The position numbers were made by a program, and so were the translations under genes. From Chloroflexota bacterium (GTDB taxonomy: Bacteria; Chloroflexota; Anaerolineae; Anaerolineales; Villigracilaceae), in contig JAAENC010000355.1 of NCBI GenBank assembly GCA_024224815.1, forward strand, positions 1 through 64,000: a stretch of DNA of 64,000 bases, read 5' to 3'. How positions within the stretch are numbered: position 1 is the stretch's first letter; the number at the start of each line of letters is the position of its first letter. The notes beneath the pieces are model-generated. The model was given only the letters and a program-made list of their open reading frames with translations. It had not been told where the DNA came from and did not search any database. Positions 24,752 through 34,070 of this stretch are shown piece after piece.

Positions 24752-26359
24752 TTACTTACTTTTCTTCTTAGCCGCTTTGACAAAACCAACAAATAGCGGA
24801 TGTGGCCGCATCGGGCGCGAGAGAAACTCGGGGTGGAATTGGCTACTGACCATAAAGGGATGATCTTTGATCTCGGAAACTTCTACGAGCATATTGTCGG
24901 GGGAAACGCCCGAGAAGATCATACCTTTTTTCTCAAACTCTTCTCTATAGGTATTATTGAATTCAAAACGATGACGATGACGTTCAAAAACTTCATCCTT
25001 AGCGTATGCTTTTGCCGCCGTAGAATCTTCTTTTAATACACAAGGATAAAGACCAAGGCGCATTGTGCCGCCCATATCGCTAATGCCGCGTTGTTCGAGC
25101 ATTAGATCAATGACAGGGTGTTCGGTGTTGTGATTGAATTCTGTGGAGTTGGCGTTTTCATATCCCAAAACATTGCGAGCGAATTCGACGCACATTAGCT
25201 GCATGCCGAGACATAAGCCTAAGTAGGGGATTTTGTTCTCACGCGCATATTGGGCTGCGAGGATTTTCCCTTCGATGCCGCGTTCCCCGAAACCACCCGG
25301 CACTAAAATTGCATCTGCTGATTTGACTTCATCCCATGAGCGGTCTTTCTCAAGGTCGCTGGAATGAATCCAGGCAACTTCGGCCTCAACGCCAAGTGAT
25401 AGAGCTGCGTGCCGTAATGCTTCACGGACAGACATATATGCGTCTTGCAGCTCTACGTATTTGCCAACCAAAGCAACCTTGATAGATGGTTTTTCTCTTT
25501 TGACTTCTTTAACTAGCTTTTTCCAGTCATCGAGTTTGGGATTTTGTGTCTTTTTAAGATTGAGTTTTTTTATGACGAAATCTGCTACGCCTGTTTCTTC
25601 TAGTAGAAGCGGAACTTCAAAAAGTGTTTCTGTGGTGGTCATGGGAACAACTGCGCGTTTTTCAACATCGCAGAAAAGAGCAATTTTGTCTACTAATTCC
25701 TGTTCAACAAAATAATCAGAGCGAGCGATGATCATATTTGGAGAAATACCAATGCCGCGTAATTCTGCTACTGAATGTTGGGTCGGTTTTGTTTTTAATT
25801 CGCCCGTTGCGCCGATATGGGGCAGCCAGGTGACGTGAACGAAGAAGCTATTTTCATTACCTAGTTCTCTTCTCATTTGACGAAGTGATTCCATAAAGGG
25901 TTGTGATTCAATATCGCCTACCGTACCGCCGATCTCGATCAGCATAATATCCGCATTCGTGGTTTTTGCACCCAGGCGGATTCGTCGTTTGATCTCGTTC
26001 GTGATGTGTGGAATGATCTGGATTGTTCCACCGAGATAATCTCCTCTTCGTTCTTTGGAGATTACTTCGTCGTAAATTTGCCCGGATGTGAAATTACTGA
26101 CTTGGGTTAATGGGTTATCAATGAAGCGTTCATAATGCCCTAGGTCTAAATCGGTTTCTGCGCCATCGTCGAGGACGAAAACCTCGCCGTGCTGGTAGGG
26201 CGACATGGTCCCGGGATCAACGTTGATGTAGGGATCGAGCTTTTGGACCGAGACGCTGAATCCGCGCTCTTTCAGAAGCAAGCCCAGGGCAGCGGCTGTG
26301 ACGCCTTTTCCAACGGAGCTAACAACGCCGCCTGTGAAAAAAATATATTTGGTTTCCAT
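24752..26359 (-). CDS. pyrG: CTP synthase
   Basis: Makes CTP from UTP using ATP and glutamine. 535 residues, the expected length. N-terminal amidoligase domain with the P-loop-like GGVVSSVGKGVTAAALG (10-26) and LDPYINVDPGTMSPYQHGEV. C-terminal class I glutaminase domain with catalytic Cys in YLGLCLGMQLM and the late HPEFLSRP His/Glu pair. The start ATG is supported by the family N-terminus. It lies downstream of the roadblock gene beyond that gene's terminator, so probably has its own promoter in 26360-26395. Confidence 0.97.
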   Translation of the reverse strand: METKYIFFTGGVVSSVGKGVTAAALGLLLKERGFSVSVQKLDPYINVDPGTMSPYQHGEVFVLDDGAETDLDLGHYERFIDNPLTQVSNFTSGQIYDEVISKERRGDYLGGTIQIIPHITNEIKRRIRLGAKTTNADIMLIEIGGTVGDIESQPFMESLRQMRRELGNENSFFVHVTWLPHIGATGELKTKPTQHSVAELRGIGISPNMIIARSDYFVEQELVDKIALFCDVEKRAVVPMTTTETLFEVPLLLEETGVADFVIKKLNLKKTQNPKLDDWKKLVKEVKREKPSIKVALVGKYVELQDAYMSVREALRHAALSLGVEAEVAWIHSSDLEKDRSWDEVKSADAILVPGGFGERGIEGKILAAQYARENKIPYLGLCLGMQLMCVEFARNVLGYENANSTEFNHNTEHPVIDLMLEQRGISDMGGTMRLGLYPCVLKEDSTAAKAYAKDEVFERHRHRFEFNNTYREEFEKKGMIFSGVSPDNMLVEVSEIKDHPFMVSSQFHPEFLSRPMRPHPLFVGFVKAAKKKSK

Positions 26360-26386
26360 TTTTTAATTCCTGTGTTTTCTAATCTA

Positions 26387-26433
26387 CAAAAAAGATGCGG
26401 GGAGGCTGCCTTTCGTAGGCATCCTCCCCGCAT
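26387..26433 (-). terminator. Terminator of the first roadblock gene
   Basis: ATGCGGGGAGG and CCTCCCCGCAT arms with inner TGCC/GGCA pairing and loop TTTCG; followed on the minus strand by CTTTTTTG. Very stable. Confidence 0.85.
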
Positions 26434-26465
26434 GGGGTTTTAGGAGTGAGAGAGATGAGGGTGTT

Positions 26466-26840
26466 TCATCCGACCAATTTGACCAAAGTTTCGGCTGCGC
26501 GCCGCATTTCAAGGAAAATCATTCCTAGTTTTGCTTTTTGTCTGGCCAAAGCCGTCAGAACGGCCTCGTCTCCGATAGAAGTCAGAACAATAAAGCCGTC
26601 TGTGCCTCTGATAAATACCTGGTCAAGTTCGCCGCGCCCCAGTTCGCCGGCAATTCTTTCGCCCAGACTGAGCATTGCTGCAGACATTGCAGAAACGCGA
26701 TCTTCTTCTACGTCTGCGGCTAAGGCAGATGCCATAATCAGTCCGTCTACAGAGACAACAGCCGATGCTTCAATATCGGGTGCAGCGGTCTGCATAGCGC
26801 GCAGACTTTCTACCATTTCTTCGCTTCGAGATTTGCTCAT
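26466..26840 (-). CDS. Roadblock/LC7 domain protein (copy 1)
   Basis: 124 residues, a single roadblock/LC7 fold, the family of MglB-like regulators of small Ras-like GTPases and of dynein light chains. Visible: PDIEASAVVSVDGLIMASAL (first strands), EEDRVSAMSAAMLSLGERI (central helix) and VFIRGTDGFIVLTSIGDEAV. It is closely similar over its whole length to the protein at 44555-44926, so the two are paralogues. No GTPase gene is adjacent, in contrast to classical mglAB pairs. Monocistronic, ended by the 26387-26433 hairpin. Confidence 0.85.
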   Translation of the reverse strand: MSKSRSEEMVESLRAMQTAAPDIEASAVVSVDGLIMASALAADVEEDRVSAMSAAMLSLGERIAGELGRGELDQVFIRGTDGFIVLTSIGDEAVLTALARQKAKLGMIFLEMRRAAETLVKLVG

Positions 26841-27014
26841 ACGAGGGGAGCCTCCGTTTAATGTTTTTATAACGGATTGAGTTTACCATAAAAAGATAGC
26901 TTAAAAGGTGTCCGATCCCCCTAATTTCGCGCTTTTCATTGCAAAATCATTTCCATAATTTATGCTACACTTAGAAGTTGCGAAAAACACTTGAAAAGAA
27001 GGCAAAAAAGAGAA

Positions 27015-27590
27015 ATGACAGAGACTTATATCATCGTCGGTTTGGGAAATCCTGGCCGAGAATATCGCGAAAATCGGCATAATATTGGCTTCATGCTTAT
27101 TGATAGCCTGGCTTCTCGCTTGGGAGCAAAAATGTCTCGTATGCAGTCGAAAGCTCTGATCGCTTCTGCGCGCCACAATGATGCAAAGATTATCCTTGCC
27201 AAGCCGCAAACCTTTATGAATCTTTCCGGGCAGGCTATTCAGGCTTTGGTACGTTTTTATAAAACCCCTCTTGAGCATATTTTAGTTGCCCACGATGATC
27301 TCGATTTGCCTTTTGAAACGATCCGCTTGCGCCCCGGTGGTGGTGCGGGCGGACAAAAAGGTATCAAGTCTACTATTCAGCATTTGGGGACAAATGATTT
27401 CCCCCGTCTACGCCTTGGTATTGGTCGTCCGCCTGGTCGCATGAATCCTGCGGCTTATGTTTTGCAGGATTTCGCAAAAAGCGACGAGCAATTTTTGCAA
27501 GAAGTGCTCGATCGCGCCGCCGATGCCGCTCTCCGATTTGTTGACGACGGCCTGGATATTGCCATGAACCAATTTAACGGGATTGCATAA
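27015..27590 (+). CDS. pth: Peptidyl-tRNA hydrolase
   Basis: Recycles tRNA from prematurely released peptidyl-tRNAs in the cytosol. 191 residues from MTETYIIVGLGNPGREY. A TTG at 26991 would add eight basic residues without family support. Conserved catalytic His in NRHNIGFMLID, Asn in KPQTFMNLSG, and HDDLDLPF and GGGAGGQKGIKS motifs are intact. Shine-Dalgarno is weak (AGAAGG 12 nt upstream). It is 8 bp upstream of mfd, forming the conserved pth-mfd operon. Confidence 0.95.
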   Translation: MTETYIIVGLGNPGREYRENRHNIGFMLIDSLASRLGAKMSRMQSKALIASARHNDAKIILAKPQTFMNLSGQAIQALVRFYKTPLEHILVAHDDLDLPFETIRLRPGGGAGGQKGIKSTIQHLGTNDFPRLRLGIGRPPGRMNPAAYVLQDFAKSDEQFLQEVLDRAADAALRFVDDGLDIAMNQFNGIA

Positions 27591-27598
27591 CTAATTCG

Positions 27599-30500
27599 AT
27601 GAAAGCTCTTCTTGATTCCATCCGCGCGCTGCCGCTCTATACAGATATATTTTCTGCCATCGAAGCTGGCGAAAAATATTCTGGATTAGGATTACCTCGT
27701 GCCGCACGCCTCCCGATGCTTGCTGCCCTTAGTGAAGATTTGCGAGTCCCGATCCTTTTTCTCACTGATCGCGCCGACCGAGCATTGGAATTCTCCGACG
27801 AGCTTTCTTTTTGGCTGAAAGAGTCACCGCGCTATCTTTTCTCGCAACCTAACCCCGCTTTTTATGAAGATGCGGCTTGGGGGGCTACGAATAGGCGCGA
27901 GCGTATTCAGGCATTAACCGCCTTGGCGGCTTATCACCTTCCTTTTGCTCAAAAGCCAAAATCTCCGCCCGTAATCATCAGCTCAGCCCGCGCCTTAATG
28001 GCGCGCACCCTTCCGCGTCGCGATTTTCTTAAAGCGGCTAAGCGTCTCAAAGTTGGTGATGAGTTGCTTATCACGCAATTGCTAGAAAACTGGGTACGAA
28101 TTGGCTATAAGCCAGTCAACACCGTGCTTGAACCCGGGCAATTTTCTCATCGTGGCGGCTTGCTCGATATTTGGGCGCCAGCAGAAAGCCTTCCTGTACG
28201 CCTAGATTTTTTCGGGAATGAACTGGATATTATCAAAAGTTTTGACCCTGCTTCGCAAAGAACAATAGAAAATCTGCAAGAAATCTTGATCACGCCTGCG
28301 CGCGAATACTTTTTGCCAGCGCCAGATTCGCCGCTTTCTACACTTTATTCGACATTCTCTGAATTTCACATCCCCCTCCTTCATTCTTTTCCTGCTAGTC
28401 TGCTCGATTATTTGCCGCCAAAGGCTTTGGTTTTATTCGACGACCTCAGTTTTGCAGCATCTACAGCAAATGAAGTTGAAGAACAGGCGGTTAAGTTTAG
28501 GGAAGAGAATATCGCTGAAGAAATTTTAGACGAGAGTTTTCCTTCTCCTTATTTATCATGGTCGGAACTCGAAGATAGTTGGCATAATCGTCCGCGTATA
28601 GAACTGGGCTATTCCACTGCTCGAGCAGATATACCCTCCGATTTTGCCGCACCGCCTCGTTTTAGTGGACGTTTAAAGCCTTTTATGGATTTTGTTGCTG
28701 AGCGTATTGCCAGCGGCGAAGATGTTTTTATCGCTTCGCGGCAATGTGAAAGGCTTGCTGAACTATGGCGTGAGCGACACGCTTTTGAAGACTCTGAGTA
28801 TCAGTCACCGACTTTTATTTGTGATTCGCTTTCGGGCGGTTGGAGCTTAAGTGTTGGCACTGCGCTTTCTGATGAAAAGGAATCGTCGATTCATCTCATC
28901 ACCGATGCAGAGATTTTTGGCTGGGAACGCCCCCGCACGCGACGTAGACAACGCAAAAAAGCAGATGCGCCCGAAGCCGCCTATGCGGATTTAAGCCCTG
29001 GCGATTGGGTAGTGCATATTGACCACGGGATCGGAAAATATACGGGCTTGGTTCAGCGCAGTTTGGGTGGTGATGAACGGGAATTTTTGCGAATCGAATA
29101 TAAAGATGAAGATCAGCTCTTTGTGCCTGTTTACCAAGCTGACAGGCTAACCAAATATATCGGCGCGGATGGCGGTACTCCTGCTCAGGGACGCTTGGGT
29201 GGTGAAAGGTGGCAGCAAGCCAAAAAACGGGTGCGTGCCGCTGTAGCAGAAGTCGCCGAAGATTTGCTCGATCTATATGCTCGTCGAAAAGTCGCATCCG
29301 GCTATTCCTTTAATCCAGATACAGCTTGGCAGAGAGAATTAGAATCCAGTTTCCCTTATGTGGAGACGGATGACCAGATTCGCGTGATCGAAGAAGTTAA
29401 AGAGGATATGGAATCTGAGCGTCCGATGGATCGTTTGCTTTGTGGCGATGTGGGTTACGGAAAAACCGAAGTTGCTTTGCGAGCGGCCTTCAAAGCCGTG
29501 ATGGATGGCCGACAAGCTGCGGTTTTGGCGCCGACAACAGTTTTGGCGCAGCAACATTTTGAGACTTTTCAGCAGCGAATGGGCGCTTTCCCCGTAAAAG
29601 TGGAAATGATCTCTCGTTTTCGCAGTCCGCGCGAGCAAAATAAGATTTTATTTGAGACGGCAAAAGGCGGCGTGGATATTTTGATCGGCACGCATCGTTT
29701 GCTTTCCGGTGATGTGCTTTTTAAAGATTTGGGGCTTGTGATTGTCGATGAAGAACAGCGTTTTGGCGTGGCGCATAAGGAACATTTGAAAAAAATGCGC
29801 GCGGAATTGGATGTGCTGACGATGACGGCTACGCCCATCCCGCGGACGCTTTATATGGCGCTAACGGGCGTGCGTGATATTTCAAATTTGAATACGCCGC
29901 CCGAAGAGCGGCTGCCGGTTGTGACGCATATTGGGCCTTATGCACCGAAAATGGTGCGCCAAGCTGTTTTGCGCGAAATTGATCGCGGTGGACAGGTCTT
30001 TTTTGTCCATAATCGCGTGCAAACAATTGGCGCAATGAAAGCACATTTGCAGAAAATTGTGCCTGAAGCGCGGGTTTCTATAGGGCACGGGCAAATGGCG
30101 CAAGGTGAACTTTCGCAAGTCATGTCTGATTTTGTGGCCGGAAAAGTGGATGTTTTGCTCTCGACGACGATTATCGAATCGGGTTTGGATATTCCGAATG
30201 CGAATACGCTGATTGTTGATCGTGGCGATACTTTTGGTTTGGCGCAGCTTTATCAGTTGCGCGGACGCGTAGGGCGTGGTGCAGTTCGCGCCTATGCCTA
30301 TTTCTTTCGGCATCGCAAAAAAATGCCCACAGAAGAAGGACAGGCTCGTTTGGAAGTGCTCGCAGAAAACACCCATCTTGGCGCGGGCTATTCTATCGCC
30401 ATGCGCGATCTTGAAATTCGCGGCGCGGGCGATCTGCTCGGCACCAGGCAGCACGGGCATATTTCTTCCGTCGGTTTTCATCTCTATACGCGGCTTTTAA

Positions 30501-31003
30501 AAGAAGCTGTGCAAAATTCAAAGTTGAAAGTTGAAGGAGATGGCCCCGATATTGAGACGAGCCAAGTGAAAGCTTCTGATCTTAATCCGGTCAACGTCGA
30601 TTTCCCGATTGCAATCGGCATTCCCGCTACATATATCCCCGATCAAAATTTACGTTTGCGCCTTTATCGTCGCCTTGCGGATATTGCCGATGATGATGAA
30701 CTTGCCGCAACGCGAATAGAGTTTGAAGATCGTTTTGGCGAAATCCCTGAGATGGTCGAAAATCTCTTTTATCAGGTTTCAGTCAAGATGCGTGCAGAAG
30801 AAGCAGGATTAGCCTCCGTCACGATGAGCGGAGAGAAAATTACCCTCCAATATCCGCCTCGCACGGATGGAACAAAGCACCGCCTCGCCCATGATTTCGG
30901 ACGTGATGCCCGCAAAGGGCGTGGTGCCTATTATCTGACAATTTCCCGCCAAAAGGATTGGCGTGTCTGGCTACTGGCAGTTTTGGGGAAGTTGAAGAGA
31001 TAG
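27599..31003 (+). CDS. mfd: Transcription-repair coupling factor
   Basis: Removes RNA polymerase stalled at DNA lesions and recruits UvrA. 1134 residues, typical length. Domain order: UvrB-homology region (1-400), RNA-polymerase-interacting CarD-like domain (LSPGDWVVHIDHGIGKYTGL, about 464-485), superfamily 2 translocase with Walker A CGDVGYGKTEVALRAAF (about 619), DEEQ box VDEEQRFGV, helicase motif VI QLRGRVGRG, and C-terminal TRCF domain. Second gene of the pth-mfd pair; no obvious terminator follows. Confidence 0.97.
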   Translation: MKALLDSIRALPLYTDIFSAIEAGEKYSGLGLPRAARLPMLAALSEDLRVPILFLTDRADRALEFSDELSFWLKESPRYLFSQPNPAFYEDAAWGATNRRERIQALTALAAYHLPFAQKPKSPPVIISSARALMARTLPRRDFLKAAKRLKVGDELLITQLLENWVRIGYKPVNTVLEPGQFSHRGGLLDIWAPAESLPVRLDFFGNELDIIKSFDPASQRTIENLQEILITPAREYFLPAPDSPLSTLYSTFSEFHIPLLHSFPASLLDYLPPKALVLFDDLSFAASTANEVEEQAVKFREENIAEEILDESFPSPYLSWSELEDSWHNRPRIELGYSTARADIPSDFAAPPRFSGRLKPFMDFVAERIASGEDVFIASRQCERLAELWRERHAFEDSEYQSPTFICDSLSGGWSLSVGTALSDEKESSIHLITDAEIFGWERPRTRRRQRKKADAPEAAYADLSPGDWVVHIDHGIGKYTGLVQRSLGGDEREFLRIEYKDEDQLFVPVYQADRLTKYIGADGGTPAQGRLGGERWQQAKKRVRAAVAEVAEDLLDLYARRKVASGYSFNPDTAWQRELESSFPYVETDDQIRVIEEVKEDMESERPMDRLLCGDVGYGKTEVALRAAFKAVMDGRQAAVLAPTTVLAQQHFETFQQRMGAFPVKVEMISRFRSPREQNKILFETAKGGVDILIGTHRLLSGDVLFKDLGLVIVDEEQRFGVAHKEHLKKMRAELDVLTMTATPIPRTLYMALTGVRDISNLNTPPEERLPVVTHIGPYAPKMVRQAVLREIDRGGQVFFVHNRVQTIGAMKAHLQKIVPEARVSIGHGQMAQGELSQVMSDFVAGKVDVLLSTTIIESGLDIPNANTLIVDRGDTFGLAQLYQLRGRVGRGAVRAYAYFFRHRKKMPTEEGQARLEVLAENTHLGAGYSIAMRDLEIRGAGDLLGTRQHGHISSVGFHLYTRLLKEAVQNSKLKVEGDGPDIETSQVKASDLNPVNVDFPIAIGIPATYIPDQNLRLRLYRRLADIADDDELAATRIEFEDRFGEIPEMVENLFYQVSVKMRAEEAGLASVTMSGEKITLQYPPRTDGTKHRLAHDFGRDARKGRGAYYLTISRQKDWRVWLLAVLGKLKR

Positions 31004-31014
31004 AAAAAAGCACT

Positions 31015-31093
31015 TTCTCCCCTAAATTCCGTACTCAGAATTTGCCCTAAAGGATGCTGCGCAAGGGGAGATGCCCTTTAGGGCAGAGGGGGC
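31015..31093. repeat. Dispersed repeat (TTCTCCCCTAAATTC ... GCCCTTTAGGGC), copy 1
   Basis: TTCTCCCCTAAATTC, a variable middle with AGAATTTG, then GGGGAGATGCCCTTTAGGGC and AGAGGGGG. A second copy with the same order of blocks lies at about 53284-53341. The block GCCCTTTAGGGC is itself a palindrome. Confidence 0.6.
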
Positions 31094-31146
31094 GAAGCCT
31101 TTTTTGATATAATCTCCTTATAATTATCATAAACAGGGAGCCACCC

Positions 31147-32403
31147 ATGCCCGAAGCTCGACCCCTCAATGTCTTCATCGCCCACGCCTCACAAGATAAA
31201 CCCGCCGTGCGGAAACTTTACCAATCTTTGAAAAAAGAGACGTGGATTTCCCCTTGGCTGGACGAAGAAGAAATCCTCCCCGGTATGGATTGGGATTACG
31301 AAATCTATAAAGCCTTCAATGCTGCCGATGTGATCATCGCTTGTCTCTCAAAAGAATCTGTTGCCAAAGAAGGCTATGTACAAAGAGAATTTAAACGCGC
31401 CCTGAGTTACGCCGAAGAAAAACCGGATGGAACAATTTACGTCATCCCTGTGCGCTTGGATGAATGTACGCTGCCGCGCAAATTAAATAAATATCAATGG
31501 GTGGATTATTTTGCGAGTAATGCACAAGAGAAATTGCTGCAATCTTTGAAAATTAGAGCAGAAAACTTAGAGATTTTAGGGGAAACTGCCTCAAAGAAGC
31601 CTGAAAAAGTTGCGCCTGTTATCAAAAAGAGCGAACCAAACACCAAAAAAGTTGGAGAACATAAAATTTACACCTTTGCTGATATGGAATTTGTGCATGT
31701 GCCCGCAGGAGAGTTTTATATGGGGGCAGATGATTTAGATGATTACGAGGGTGCATCAAAACCAGAACATCTGGTATATCTTGATTATGATTACTATATT
31801 GCTCGTTTTCCGCTGACAAACAGGCTGTATGCGCGTATGGCTTAAGACAGAATTATATCTCGAAAAAACGCACTTCACCCCATTGTGAATGTGAGCTGGT
31901 ATGATGCATGGGACTATGCAGAATGGATAAATCATAAGCATGGCAGTGAGTTACCAAGAGGGCTTCACTTTTGTCTTCCCTCTGAGGCAGAATGGGAAAA
32001 GGCTGCACGCGGTCCTGATGGGAGAATGTATCCTTGGGGTGATGAGTTTAGCAATAACAAATGCAATTCCACAGAAAGTGGTCTTGGGTTCACCTCGCAT
32101 GTAGGAAAATTCTCCCCTCAAGGCGATAGTTTTTATGGAGCATCTGATATGGCTGGGAATGTTTGGGAGTGGACACGATCTCTGTGGGGAGATGATTGGG
32201 ATAAGTCAACTTTCAATTATCCTTACAATTCTGAAGATGGGCGTGAAGAAGAAATAGCCGAGAAGTATGTTCTTCGTGTCTTGCGCGGAGGTTCATTTGA
32301 AGATGGACTTAATAATATGCGTTGTGCCTATCGTCTCAACTTTGCTCCTGACCATGGAGACGATTATTATGGTTTCCGTTTGTGTGCTTCTCCCATCTCT
32401 TAA
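31147..32403 (+). pseudogene. TIR domain / formylglycine-generating-enzyme-like protein, interrupted by an in-frame stop
   Basis: Residues about 7-140 of the first part form a TIR domain (LNVFIAHASQDKPAVRKLYQ, DEEEILPGMDW, YVQREFKRALSYA with the usual catalytic-site glutamate). An FGE-sulfatase (C-lectin-like) domain follows from EFVHVPAGEFYMGAD. The frame stops at TAA 31843-31845, yet the same frame resumes with NVSWYDAWDYAEWINHKHG and runs to GFRLCASPIS at 32403. About 20 family residues are missing at the break, so a short deletion plus stop has occurred. The N-terminal TIR part alone could still be made. It has its own promoter (TATAAT near 31107) and terminator. TIR proteins often cleave NAD or signal in defence; the role here is inferred. 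Confidence 0.75.
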
Positions 32404-32460
32404 GTTTGCTCCTTTTTTATGTCCTGTTAATTCTAACAATCTAATAGAGTTTACCAAGCA

Positions 32461-32491
32461 AAAAATGCTTCCGATATCGGAAGCATTTTTT
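32461..32491. terminator. Bidirectional terminator, TIR-FGE / tyrosine phenol-lyase
   Basis: A-run, ATGCTTCCGATATCGGAAGC and T-run: fully self-complementary stem between convergent genes. Confidence 0.9.
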
Positions 32492-32507
32492 GACGTGTTT
32501 TGTTTTT

Positions 32508-33917
32508 TTAATCGAGTAACTCAAACCTTGCCTGGAAGAAGCGCAAATATTCGGGTTCGTAAACCATCTTGAGGCCTTTGGTCGTATCGCGCTGGTCGTA
32601 AACGGCTTTCAGACTTTCGGCAACGACATCCATATGAGCCTGCGTATAAACGCGGCGTGGAATGGTGATGCGAGTTAGCTCAAGAGCGGGATAACGATGT
32701 TCACCGGTTTCAGGATTACGTCCGGCGCTGACAACGCCACGTTCCATTGAGCGGACACCGGAATCAAGATAAAGTTGGGCGGCTAATGTCTGTGAGGGGA
32801 ATTGATCTTGGGGGATATGCGGATAAAAACGTTTTGCATCTACGAAAATAGCATGTCCGCCGATAGGCTGCATAATGGGGATATCCCAATCGAGGAGCAA
32901 TTTGCCCAAATATCGAACCTGTCGAACGCGGGAGGCAACGTGGTCATCCTGTACGCCTTCGGCAATACCGATAGCGAGTGCTTCCATATCGCGTCCTGCC
33001 ATACCGCCATAAGTGTGGAGACCTTCGTATACAACAACCATTGTGCGCGCTTTTTCAGCCACATTGGGGTCGTTTACGGCCAACCAACCACCGATATTAA
33101 CAAGATTGTCTTTCTTTGCGCTCATCCATGCGCCATCCGTATAGGAGCAGAATTCAAGGAGAATTTCAGCAATAGATTTATCTGCGTAACCTTCTTCTCT
33201 TTCCTGAATAAAGAAAGCATTTTCATACATGCGGGTTGCATCGAGATAAACGGCAATCCCTTGGCTATCGCAGTAAGCTTTTAGCTCACGAGCATTTTGC
33301 ATGCTGACGGGTTGCCCGCCAGCCATATTCACTGTGCCAGCTAAACTAACATAAGGAATATTCTCTGCACCAACTTTCTTTACGAGCGCTTTGACTTTGT
33401 CAATATCGACATTGCCTTTGAAAAGATGCGGATCTGTCGGGTCATGTGCTTCGTCGATAATTACATCGACAAATATGCCGCCAGCCAATTCCTGATGTAA
33501 GCGTGTGGTGGTGAAATACATATTACCCGGAATATAGTCGCCCTTTTTGATGATTGCTTGAGAGATTAGGTGTTCCGCGCCACGCCCTTGGTGGGTAGGG
33601 ATGATATGTTTATAGCCGTAATAGGTCTGAATCGCATTTTCAAGATTATAAAAGTTGCGGCTGCCAGCGTAGGCTTCGTCGCCCATCATCATCCCGGACC
33701 ATTGGCGGTCGCTCATTGCGCTGGTTCCACTATCGGTCAAAAGATCAATATACACGTCTTCTGAGCGGAGCAGGAAGGTGTTATATCCGGCATCAGCAGC
33801 GGCTTTTTCGCGGGCTTCGCGTGTGATCATATGAATGGGTTCGACCATTTTGATTTTCCACGGTTCTGCCCAAGAACGACGACCGAATTGTTGCCCCATT
33901 GTTTTGAAATCTGACAT
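32508..33917 (-). CDS. tpl: Tyrosine phenol-lyase (beta-eliminating lyase family)
   Basis: PLP enzyme splitting tyrosine into phenol, pyruvate and ammonia. 469 residues. The family is shared with tryptophanase, but the substrate-site residues here are of the phenol-lyase kind: GNMYFTTTR (Thr where tryptophanase has Asp), GVRSMERGVVSAGRN (Arg in SMERG, Ile in tryptophanase) and LRFFQARF near the C-terminus (Phe where tryptophanase has His). PLP lysine in MSAKKDNLVNIGG. AAGGAG is 7 nt before the ATG. An Lrp-family regulator is encoded upstream on the same strand, suggesting amino-acid-responsive control and catabolic use of tyrosine or related amino acids. Confidence 0.78.
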   Translation of the reverse strand: MSDFKTMGQQFGRRSWAEPWKIKMVEPIHMITREAREKAAADAGYNTFLLRSEDVYIDLLTDSGTSAMSDRQWSGMMMGDEAYAGSRNFYNLENAIQTYYGYKHIIPTHQGRGAEHLISQAIIKKGDYIPGNMYFTTTRLHQELAGGIFVDVIIDEAHDPTDPHLFKGNVDIDKVKALVKKVGAENIPYVSLAGTVNMAGGQPVSMQNARELKAYCDSQGIAVYLDATRMYENAFFIQEREEGYADKSIAEILLEFCSYTDGAWMSAKKDNLVNIGGWLAVNDPNVAEKARTMVVVYEGLHTYGGMAGRDMEALAIGIAEGVQDDHVASRVRQVRYLGKLLLDWDIPIMQPIGGHAIFVDAKRFYPHIPQDQFPSQTLAAQLYLDSGVRSMERGVVSAGRNPETGEHRYPALELTRITIPRRVYTQAHMDVVAESLKAVYDQRDTTKGLKMVYEPEYLRFFQARFELLD

Positions 33918-33952
33918 TTGAATCTCCTTTTGGATTGTTGGATGATTTTTTC

Positions 33953-34059
33953 ACCACAGAGAGCACAGAGTTCACGGAGATTTAATGTTTTGTCGAGAAA
34001 AATAGACTGCTTTTCTCAGCTTTAGAGCTTTTCTCTGTGTTCTTCGTGTTCTCTGTGGT
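33953..34059. repeat. Inverted repeat (ACCACAGAGA...TCTCTGTGGT)
   Basis: ACCACAGAGAGCACAGAG near 33953 faces GTTCTCTGTGGT at 34048-34059 with further partial pairing inside. This CCACAGAG-type palindrome occupies most of the 154-bp gap between the Lrp gene and tpl. Confidence 0.55.
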
Positions 34060-34070
34060 AGAGTTTTTGT

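Noticed and set aside
31650-32403. Diversity-generating retroelement variable protein
   Set aside because: The FGE fold is a common DGR target, but no template repeat, reverse transcriptase or accessory gene is in the window.
32508-33917. Tryptophanase
   Set aside because: Family is shared, but the TTTR, SMERG and LRFF positions match tyrosine phenol-lyase rather than tryptophanase.
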